The translations under genes were made by a program, and so were the position numbers. A DNA stretch of 64,000 nt from contig NZ_MIJY01000044.1 of NCBI RefSeq assembly GCF_001730305.1, positions 62,001-126,000 on the forward strand, written 5' to 3'. The stretch comes from Enterococcus termitis. Lineage in GTDB: Bacteria; Bacillota; Bacilli; Lactobacillales; Enterococcaceae. Shown piece after piece: positions 28,323 through 36,171 of this stretch (position 1 is its first letter; each line of letters starts with the position of its first letter). Under the pieces are notes generated by a model that ran no database searches, was not told the origin of the DNA, and worked only from the letters and a program-made list of their open reading frames with translations.

Positions 28323-31300
28323 ATGAGAAAACGAGAATTGAAATGGTTATACTCTGTTTTACTATTCTCCCTATTACTTTGTACTAGTTGGTTGTTTATG
28401 ACAAATGCAGGTAATTCCAAGATTCAAGCAGAAGAAGCTACAAATACGAGTGAACCAGAAGTTGAACAATCAACTTCTGGTTCTAAGGAATTGGCCGTTG
28501 AAACAACTGACACGACTTCAGCAGATAGTATTAAAGAAGTAACTGATTCAGAAAAATCAACACAACTAGCTGACATACCGAAAACACCAGCAGCATGGCC
28601 AAATCTAGTAAAAGATACGTCTAACATAAATATTTTTAACAAGAATGATAAGAACACTTGGACTAAGCCAGATTTTTCTAATTCTTGGAATCTAAGTAAT
28701 TCAACGTTTGAAGTTTTTACAAATGATGGGATTGTTGCAGATAGAAGTAGTGGCAATTATGGAGATGAGGTTTCCTTCACTAATCTTCCTATGTATATAG
28801 GAACAACAGCTGCTAGAAAAACATTTAACACTAATTTTGGGATTATCATACACAATGCACGTTATGGTAAGGATCTAGTTGATATAAAAGTAACGATTTT
28901 AACGATGACTAATGGAACTGTAATTAGTAGCGATGCAGCTAATTTTGGAAAGTCTGTTTATCTGAGACTAAAACCTGGAACAGTACAAAATGTACCATCA
29001 ATTCGCATCTTTTCTTCTCAAATGCCATTACTTTCACAACGTGTGGGTATGGAGTTCTTTTCAGCAGGAACAACAACACCTTTCACTGTAAAAACACCGA
29101 TTGGCTTTGGTGACTGGGAAGGTAATTGGGATGAAACAACTATGTCGAATGGTCCAGGTGCCAACGGTAGAAGTACTATCAACGTATTTGAAACTGCAAT
29201 GTTGTTCAATGGTACAGATACAACTAGTTTTCAACGATATAACTTTTTTGGTAATTGGGGAACACCTATTTCTACAATAGATCCCAAATCAGGAAGACCA
29301 TTAACGATAAAAATGTATAAGTACAAAGATGGAACCACTGTGTGGCTTCCGAAAGATGGTAGATATGCAGACAGTGCAGATCACTGGACGAATGCTTATA
29401 ACTTAGACAACTGGAATCCTAAAGAAGCACAATTTTCAATTGATTATCAAGGATCTGCTTTTCAGATGGGCCGTGTTATTGGCACCATTGATACAATAGG
29501 AATTGGAGGAGTCAGTGGTGGAGATACTGAAACATGGAGTCACGGGACTTATTTTGGATTTCCATTTGCCGTACCTTCTCAAATGGTTGCACCGAAGAAA
29601 TACGTATCTGATTCAGATGAAACATTAGTAACTAAGGACACGCTTAGTGATTTGCATGAAACATTCACTTATACTTTCGATGCACAATTTCCTACACAAT
29701 CCTATCTAGACTATGCTTTAAAGAGATGGCAGATTAGTGATACTTTACCACCAGGAATTTCTTTAAACGGAGGAGTAGATGCTATTAAAGTAGTTGATGC
29801 CTTCGATAATACTGATTTGACAAGTAAATTTACATCAATGATTGACGGTCAAAACTTGATAGTAAAAGCCAATGCAGACACATTGACGGATTTATCAATG
29901 TATGGCGAACATTCTAATTTGCGAATCACAGTTCCTGTAAGAGTCACAGATGCATCTAAAATAACCTATGATGCAAATGGAAAAGTTGAAATAAAAAACA
30001 GATTCTTTCTAATAGGAACCTACTTTACAGGAGAACAAGTGAGTCTTCCGTCAAATGATGTAATCACGACAACTATAAACAGCAACGCTTTAGTCGTGAC
30101 AAAATCAGTAGATAAAAACTATGTGGAGTTAGGCGAACAAAAAAATGATCCGATTGGTTTAGAAGAGACGAGTAATCCAATCACTTATCGTATTAGAGTA
30201 AAAAATTCTGGTAAGGGAAAAACAGTCGATAAGGTTATAATTCGTGATGCTTTACCATATACAGAAGACTTGAGAAGTTCTATTGTAGATGTAAATAGAC
30301 GACTTAAGGTCATGGCAGTTTCATTGGTTGATACGGCAACGAATACGAATGTTCCGTCAGAAATTTGGTTTAGAAATGATAATCCAGATCTAACAGTCGA
30401 TAATATAACAGATAACCCGAGTTTATATTATGATATAAATATGCCGGATCGTGGGTTTCGTAAGGATCAAAATACACTGGATGGCGCAAGCTTATTTGTA
30501 GTTAAAATTCCAAATATACCACCTAATACAACCTACGAATTTAGAATACAAGCCCAAGTGATTAGTCCAGGTCTGTATGCAAATTCCGCATCTGTGGGTT
30601 CTGTTATTAATCAAGGTTTAAGTACAAATACAGTCCATACGATGGCAATGAAACGAGATTTGAGTGGAAATGTGTGGTTTGATGCCAATGCAGATGGGTT
30701 GAAAAACAACAATGAAGAAAGTGCTCCAAACATAGCTGCTAAGCTATATAGAACAAGTACATTTGATGCCGGATTTGTGGATCAAACAGTGAACAATGAT
30801 CTATTAGGAAATCTATTTATGCCGGATGTTATTAAAACAAATGCACAGGGGAATTATCTTTTTGATTACTTACCTGAAGGACAGTACTCTGCTTCCTTTT
30901 CTTTTGATGAAAGTAAATATCAAATAACCAAACCCTTGGCTGATTCGCCAGCACAAGATGCAATAAACTCAAAGGTTGATCCTAAAACGAAAAAAGTATT
31001 AGAAGCACCAAACACAGATATAATTTCTGATACATGGGTAAATAAATCACTGACAGCTCCCAAATTAGCAGAGCTTAGAAATTATACGCAGTTTATTTAT
31101 GAACCTGAATTAGAAAACTTTGAACAGCGACCGTTTAGTCAGGGCATTTGGGTGTTCCGACCTTCAGGACCTCAGCTCCTATTAGATTATCTAGATCAAA
31201 TTACAATCCCAGTTGGATATAAAAATAATTATGGTGATCCTTGGTTGGATATTCAATTTTTAGTAGGAAGAGAAAATATAGATGCAACAGGAATTCATTC

Positions 31301-32348
31301 GACCGACGAATCAATTCTACAATTTTTAAATTTTGATAGCGGAACAGCCCGTTTTAGTGTAAAAAAAGCAGGAACAGTTGAAGTTGTCTTTCCAAGTAAA
31401 GACGGTAGCTATGTGTATAAGAAAAAAGTCAATGTAGCACCATTTAGCCAAGCAGTGTGGGGCTATCGTCCAAATGGTAGACCTGACTATAATTTGGATC
31501 AAACAGAGAAAATGCAGCTACCCAGAAATTATAAAAATAGCGGTGGTGGTTCATGGTTTGATATCTTTTTCAAAACAGGTGTCTCCAATATAAATGCTGA
31601 TGGAATACACTCTACAGACAATAGTATTGTAGAATTCTTGAATTTTGACGGCAATATTGCCCGATTCAAACCGAAAAAAGCAGGAACAACTGAAATCGTC
31701 TTTCCAAGCAAAGATGGCACGTACACCTATAAGAGAAAAGTAACTGTTGTTGACTATGATGGAGAACATCACATGCCAAATAACAATTTAGGATTAGTAC
31801 GTACAGCTAGTTTGAATCTGTTTAAGTATGAAGAAAGCTCTCTTATCGATAGTAATCATGATGGAAGCTACAGTGATGATGAATTGAGTAAGGCCGAACC
31901 TGTTAATGGTGCGCAATTTGAGATTTATCGTGGGAAGTTGACAGATTATCCCGCGAATGGGAAACAAAATGCTGATTACGTCGGCGAATATACAACAGAT
32001 AATGCAGGCAAAATTCTAGTAGATAAAAATCTATTTTTACACCAAAATGCTGATGGAAGTTTTTCTGCCCAAGATTATACACTCTTTGAAGTGAAATCAC
32101 CTGTTGGGTATGAATTATTGAAAAAACCGTTATACTTTAACGTTTCACAAGCTAATCAAACGATTCGGCTAGTAGCCTCTGACCAAAAGATCACTGAATT
32201 ACCTTCAACGGGTGGTAAAAACGCTGTTCCATTAATGACCATTTTATCAATAGGTGCGATGACAATGGCATTATTGTTGATTGCAGGCTATTACTTGTAT
32301 AGAAAATCAGTTATGCGAGGAGGTCATCAGAATCATGTTCAGCATTAA
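28323..32348 (+). CDS. Large LPXTG pilus tip adhesin with isopeptide/SdrD-like domains and two novel repeats
   Basis: 1341 residues, signal peptide to about 36. The N-terminal ~300 residues show no recognised motif and may be the adhesive head. Then come isopeptide-forming/DUF11-like domains (TYRIRVKNSGKGKTVDKVIIRDALP), an SdrD B-like element (GNVWFDANADGLKNNNEE) and, at about 939-1141, two ~102-residue repeats sharing YKN-x-W-x-DI-x-F, FLNFD and AGT-x-E-x-FPSKDG. A CnaB-like domain with YTLFEVKSPVGYELL precedes LPSTG at 1293-1297. Being far larger than the backbone and second in the operon, it is probably the tip. The repeats also occur in the secreted protein at 36172-38583. Confidence 0.85.
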   Translation: MRKRELKWLYSVLLFSLLLCTSWLFMTNAGNSKIQAEEATNTSEPEVEQSTSGSKELAVETTDTTSADSIKEVTDSEKSTQLADIPKTPAAWPNLVKDTSNINIFNKNDKNTWTKPDFSNSWNLSNSTFEVFTNDGIVADRSSGNYGDEVSFTNLPMYIGTTAARKTFNTNFGIIIHNARYGKDLVDIKVTILTMTNGTVISSDAANFGKSVYLRLKPGTVQNVPSIRIFSSQMPLLSQRVGMEFFSAGTTTPFTVKTPIGFGDWEGNWDETTMSNGPGANGRSTINVFETAMLFNGTDTTSFQRYNFFGNWGTPISTIDPKSGRPLTIKMYKYKDGTTVWLPKDGRYADSADHWTNAYNLDNWNPKEAQFSIDYQGSAFQMGRVIGTIDTIGIGGVSGGDTETWSHGTYFGFPFAVPSQMVAPKKYVSDSDETLVTKDTLSDLHETFTYTFDAQFPTQSYLDYALKRWQISDTLPPGISLNGGVDAIKVVDAFDNTDLTSKFTSMIDGQNLIVKANADTLTDLSMYGEHSNLRITVPVRVTDASKITYDANGKVEIKNRFFLIGTYFTGEQVSLPSNDVITTTINSNALVVTKSVDKNYVELGEQKNDPIGLEETSNPITYRIRVKNSGKGKTVDKVIIRDALPYTEDLRSSIVDVNRRLKVMAVSLVDTATNTNVPSEIWFRNDNPDLTVDNITDNPSLYYDINMPDRGFRKDQNTLDGASLFVVKIPNIPPNTTYEFRIQAQVISPGLYANSASVGSVINQGLSTNTVHTMAMKRDLSGNVWFDANADGLKNNNEESAPNIAAKLYRTSTFDAGFVDQTVNNDLLGNLFMPDVIKTNAQGNYLFDYLPEGQYSASFSFDESKYQITKPLADSPAQDAINSKVDPKTKKVLEAPNTDIISDTWVNKSLTAPKLAELRNYTQFIYEPELENFEQRPFSQGIWVFRPSGPQLLLDYLDQITIPVGYKNNYGDPWLDIQFLVGRENIDATGIHSTDESILQFLNFDSGTARFSVKKAGTVEVVFPSKDGSYVYKKKVNVAPFSQAVWGYRPNGRPDYNLDQTEKMQLPRNYKNSGGGSWFDIFFKTGVSNINADGIHSTDNSIVEFLNFDGNIARFKPKKAGTTEIVFPSKDGTYTYKRKVTVVDYDGEHHMPNNNLGLVRTASLNLFKYEESSLIDSNHDGSYSDDELSKAEPVNGAQFEIYRGKLTDYPANGKQNADYVGEYTTDNAGKILVDKNLFLHQNADGSFSAQDYTLFEVKSPVGYELLKKPLYFNVSQANQTIRLVASDQKITELPSTGGKNAVPLMTILSIGAMTMALLLIAGYYLYRKSVMRGGHQNHVQH

Positions 32349-33069
32349 ACAAGAATTACCTTCACTGATTTCTAAGGGAATGATAGCCATGATGTTGTTA
32401 TTCGGTCTAGTTCTATGCAAAGGAGAGGTTAGCCTTGCAGATAATAGTGAGGCTCCTTATGGCATTACAATCATGAAATATCAGTTGTCTGATCAGGACA
32501 TAAACAGCATCCAATTTCCGGTTGGAGAAGAAAAATCAGACGGTCAAATGAAGGATACGCAAGGGAATGCATTGGTTCCAATGGCTGGCGTTACCTACAG
32601 AATTATGCAAGTAACACCAAGCAATAATACCAGCGACCCTTTTCGTGAAGTAGCCGATTTTGAACCATTGTTTGTTGCTACAGATACTACGGGATTTGCT
32701 CATGTAGATTTACCAGAAGGAATCTATAAAGTAAGTGAACAAGCAGATGACCGAATCAACACGCCGGCACAGCCGATTATCGTAGAAGTTCCGCAGACTG
32801 TGGGTGGAAAAATAATGAATACATTAGTTATTTATCCTAAATCAAGTGTAATCAAACCTGATTTTCCAAACACAAGTAATCCAGAGGGACCGAAAGGACA
32901 GAGTAGATTAGCTGATTCCCCTAATGATTTATTAGATAAAAGTAAGTTACCAAACACGAGCGGCAGTTTAGGAGATATCACCAAAATTTATTATATGATT
33001 GCTGCAATAGTGATTATAGGCATTGGTAGCATGATATTTTTAAAGCCTAAAAAGAATCATGTGAATTGA
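32335..33069 (+). CDS. Minor (basal) pilin with non-canonical LPNTS sorting motif
   Basis: 244 residues, starting at ATG 32335 behind GAGGAGG and overlapping the tip gene by 14 bp, so translation is coupled. Signal peptide ends near SLADN. One CnaB-like domain (GITIMKYQLSDQD, PLFVATDTTGFAHVDLPEGIYKVSEQADD) with a YPKS lysine motif near residue 170. The sorting signal is LPNTS at 205-209 rather than LPxTG, followed by a hydrophobic helix and KPKKNH. Small size, a single domain and position after the tip gene fit a base subunit that links the fibre to the wall. The changed motif suggests recognition by a particular sortase domain. Confidence 0.8.
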   Translation: MFSIKQELPSLISKGMIAMMLLFGLVLCKGEVSLADNSEAPYGITIMKYQLSDQDINSIQFPVGEEKSDGQMKDTQGNALVPMAGVTYRIMQVTPSNNTSDPFREVADFEPLFVATDTTGFAHVDLPEGIYKVSEQADDRINTPAQPIIVEVPQTVGGKIMNTLVIYPKSSVIKPDFPNTSNPEGPKGQSRLADSPNDLLDKSKLPNTSGSLGDITKIYYMIAAIVIIGIGSMIFLKPKKNHVN

Positions 33070-33078
33070 TGGTTAAAA

Positions 33079-33120
33079 TAGAGCACGGAACGAAAGTAAT
33101 GACTTTTATTCCGTGCTCTA
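33079..33120 (+). repeat. Intercistronic hairpin between basal pilin and sortase genes
   Basis: Arms TAGAGCACGGAA / TTCCGTGCTCTA pair perfectly around an 18-base loop with no T run after it. Likely an mRNA-stability or attenuation element that sets the sortase level relative to the pilins. Confidence 0.55.
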
Positions 33121-33218
33121 AATCTAGGTAAGTGATGGGAAAAGTCAGAGTTTTTTCAATACTAAACGACTTTTTGATCATCTTCCATTTAACTGAGTAA
33201 AAAAGAGGGTATACATAA

Positions 33219-35084
33219 ATGAATGAGGAAAAGCAAAACACAAATCTAATAGAACAATCGACTCAAAATAAGCCTAAAACTAAGCGAATAAAACAAAAAA
33301 ATAGTAAAATGCCGCCAATGAAAATGAAACAACTAGATCAAGCAAAACAGCCTAGACGTATGTCTGTATTACTAATCCTGGCTGCATTGATGATCGTTGG
33401 AGGGATGCTGACACTCTTGTACCCAATTGTGGGTAATTATTTAGCTGATCGTGAACGTAGTGCTGCAGTCAGTAGTTATGATGAATCATTGAAGCATATG
33501 AGTAAAAGCCAACAAGACGAGCAGATGTCTTTAGCACAAAAATACAACGAAATGATATATAAGCAGCAAAATGGCAAGCGTGCTGAGAAGATCAATTACA
33601 ACAAGATTATTAATGAGAAAGGTGTAATGGGAACCTTAGATATTCCAGCGTTGAATATTGAGCACATGCCTTTTTATCATGGAACAGACTTTCGGACGCT
33701 AGATAAAGGTTTGGGACACTACGAACCGACATCTATTCCTGTGGGAGGGAAGAATACAAGAAGTGTTATTTCTGGACACAGTGGTTTGGAAAACCAAGTA
33801 CTGTTTACAGAAATCAACTCGTTAGAGGTTGGAGATCTATTTTTTATAAATATTTTAGGTAAGCGACTAGCCTACCAGATAGAGTCTTTTGAAGAGGTAT
33901 TACCTAAAGAATCAGATCGAATAAAAGTTCAAAAAGGTAAAGATATGGTGACATTGCTGACATGTACTCCTCCAGGTGTAAATACGTATCGTTTATTGGT
34001 CAATGGCGTGAGAATTCCTTATAAAGAAGCTCTGGACAAAAAAATTGTGAAACGTAATACGTGGAGTTACCAGCGTTTAGTGATAGGTTCTTTAATAATC
34101 GGTTTGTTTATTGGATCAGTTTTATATATGAGGTATCGCTACCTAAAAAAGAAGCTTAAAATTCGGAATAAAAAGATACGTAAGAAAACGCGTAAACAAT
34201 TGAAACAACTATTTATGTTTACTAAAGTTTTGTTTATTTTATTGATTATCTGCATGATTACAGTTCTAGGCTTTTCTATTTATGGTTATACTCAAATGTC
34301 AACACAAGCTCAGATGGAAGAAATCCCTATTGGGGAACATGGTGAACTAGCGTCCTATAATTTATCAAAAGCAGCAAAAGGAACTTACACAGAACAAGAT
34401 ATTTCCAGTGTAAATATTGGAAATTACGCAGAGGCAAAAGTAAATTTTAAACAAACGGTGAATGAATGGGGGATAGGTAAGTTAATGATTCCTTCGGAAG
34501 GAGTAGATCTTCCAATACTTGCTGGAATGAATAACGAAAATTTAATGAATGGTGCAGCTACCTTTAGTAAAGAGCAGCAAATGGGCAAAGGGAATTACGT
34601 ATTACTTGCCCATAACATAGAAGGGCAGGATGTCTTATTTCACCGAACTAAAAACTTGAAAAATGGAGATGAAATTTTTATAAGTGATTTTAAGGATGTC
34701 TATTCATACAAAGTTACAATGAATAAAGTGATCACAGACACTGAAGTTTCTGTTTTAGAAAAACCAGATAAAGGAAATAAGCCTCAAATCACTCTTTTAC
34801 GTTGTGAAGGTGGAATTGGCACGATTTACAGAAGGGTCGTAAAAGGGGAATTAACTGGCATTCAATCTATAGATTCTATGTCTTCAGAAGAAGTAAAACC
34901 TCTTGGGATGACAGTGTCTACTCCGAAAAAAGAAAATAGAATTGTTGATGAAGAGCCCGTAAAACCAATCAATGCAGTAAGTATGAAATTAACGAGTAGA
35001 ATTTTATCGGAGCCATTACAAACCATATTACCAATGTTTTTATTATTGGTGATCCCGATTCTACTCTTGAACATCTTGCGGTGA
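33219..35084 (+). CDS. Fused tandem sortase: class C domain plus class A-like domain in one polypeptide
   Basis: 621 residues, about twice a normal sortase. Order: basic cytoplasmic N-terminus; membrane helix 48-72; first catalytic domain with His187 (SGHSGL), Cys249 (TLLTCTPPGVNTYR) and Arg258, the class C pilus-polymerase pattern; helix 286-304; a very basic cytoplasmic linker 307-330; helix 332-355; second catalytic domain with His465 (LLAHN), Cys529 (TLLRCEGG) and Arg538/539, closer to class A; final helix 601-620. Both domains keep His, Cys and Arg. The reading frame is uninterrupted. I infer that one domain polymerises the pilins and the other attaches the finished fibre or the LPNTS base to the wall. 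It is the last gene of the pilus operon. Confidence 0.9.
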   Translation: MNEEKQNTNLIEQSTQNKPKTKRIKQKNSKMPPMKMKQLDQAKQPRRMSVLLILAALMIVGGMLTLLYPIVGNYLADRERSAAVSSYDESLKHMSKSQQDEQMSLAQKYNEMIYKQQNGKRAEKINYNKIINEKGVMGTLDIPALNIEHMPFYHGTDFRTLDKGLGHYEPTSIPVGGKNTRSVISGHSGLENQVLFTEINSLEVGDLFFINILGKRLAYQIESFEEVLPKESDRIKVQKGKDMVTLLTCTPPGVNTYRLLVNGVRIPYKEALDKKIVKRNTWSYQRLVIGSLIIGLFIGSVLYMRYRYLKKKLKIRNKKIRKKTRKQLKQLFMFTKVLFILLIICMITVLGFSIYGYTQMSTQAQMEEIPIGEHGELASYNLSKAAKGTYTEQDISSVNIGNYAEAKVNFKQTVNEWGIGKLMIPSEGVDLPILAGMNNENLMNGAATFSKEQQMGKGNYVLLAHNIEGQDVLFHRTKNLKNGDEIFISDFKDVYSYKVTMNKVITDTEVSVLEKPDKGNKPQITLLRCEGGIGTIYRRVVKGELTGIQSIDSMSSEEVKPLGMTVSTPKKENRIVDEEPVKPINAVSMKLTSRILSEPLQTILPMFLLLVIPILLLNILR

Positions 35085-35132
35085 TAGATAAAAAATATGA
35101 TTAAAATGTTTGAAGAAAAAGGAATGGTAAAA

Positions 35133-35798
35133 ATGAAAAAAATAGTAGCAGAATGTTTAGGAACATTTATTTTAGTTTTTTTTGGAACAGCTACAGCTGT
35201 TTTAGGAGAAGGAATTAAAGGTATAGGCGTTATAGGAATTGCATCAGGATTTGGTTTAGCGGTAACTGCAGCGATTTATTCTGTTGGAATGATTTCAGGA
35301 GCTCATTTGAATCCAGCAGTTTCACTCAGTATGCTTTTAAGTAAAAGAATGTCTTTATCGACATGTATAAAGTATATGTTTGCACAATTCTTAGGAGCGA
35401 TAGTGGCTTCTTTTACCTTGCTATGTTTATTGAATGTATCACATAAAGCTAGTAATAATCTTGGGCAAAACAGTTTTGGCCAATTATCAATGTATGGCGC
35501 ATTAGCAGTAGAAATAATTCTCACATTCATTTTTGTGTTAGTCATATTGATAGTTACTAGTAAGAAGAAACAAAAAGATAATAATGCTGGACTGATTATA
35601 GGCATTACATTGGCGATGGTTCATATGGTTGGTATTCCATTGACAGGAACATCCGTTAATCCCGCAAGAAGCTTAGCCCCAGCACTTCTTTTAGGAGGTC
35701 AGGCTTTATCTCAAGTGTGGGTATTTATTGTTGCGCCAATGATAGGTGGAGTATTGGCATCAATTATTGGAAAATGGTTGCTTGCAAAAGAAAAATGA
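35133..35798 (+). CDS. Aquaporin (MIP family, AqpZ-like)
   Basis: 221 residues. The ATG at 35133 follows AAAAAGGA; in-frame starts further upstream (35097) lack a site. Six membrane helices and the two NPA boxes: SGAHLNPAVS and GTSVNPARSLAP. The His in HMVGIPLTGTSVNPAR and the Arg after the second NPA match the narrow water-selective filter of AqpZ rather than a glycerol facilitator. It conducts water across the cytoplasmic membrane. It lies 48 bp after the sortase gene on the same strand but has no obvious link to pili. Confidence 0.85.
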   Translation: MKKIVAECLGTFILVFFGTATAVLGEGIKGIGVIGIASGFGLAVTAAIYSVGMISGAHLNPAVSLSMLLSKRMSLSTCIKYMFAQFLGAIVASFTLLCLLNVSHKASNNLGQNSFGQLSMYGALAVEIILTFIFVLVILIVTSKKKQKDNNAGLIIGITLAMVHMVGIPLTGTSVNPARSLAPALLLGGQALSQVWVFIVAPMIGGVLASIIGKWLLAKEK

Positions 35799-36171
35799 TA
35801 GCTATAATTGGAGTTGGATATAACATTAAATCAGAAAAATTGTTAAAACAAAGATTAAAAGAGTTTTTCTAGTTGGATAAGAAAGATAAGAAAAAAGTTT
35901 ATTGATAGTAATAGTGTATCTTCTAAAAAAAGTTTAGTTTCAGTAATGTTTTTACTGAGCAGTATAGCACTAAGTTACGAATGGAATTAAGTACTGCTTG
36001 AGTCGTTAGTGGAGTAATTAATAACCCATAGGTATTAATTATTTAAGAAAGTGGAAATAATATGCTTTAGTTAATGCGGTTTAAGAATTTGTTTTGATTG
36101 TTTGAATAATTAGGTAAGTAGAATTTAAGCGATTTAGACCATCAAGACAAAAAAATGATAGGAGAATTTAA
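35799..36171. other. Intergenic region after the aquaporin
   Basis: 373 bp of AT-rich sequence. I see no terminator with a clear T run, no consensus promoter and no ORF; GATAGGAG just before 36172 is the ribosome binding site of the next gene. Confidence 0.4.
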
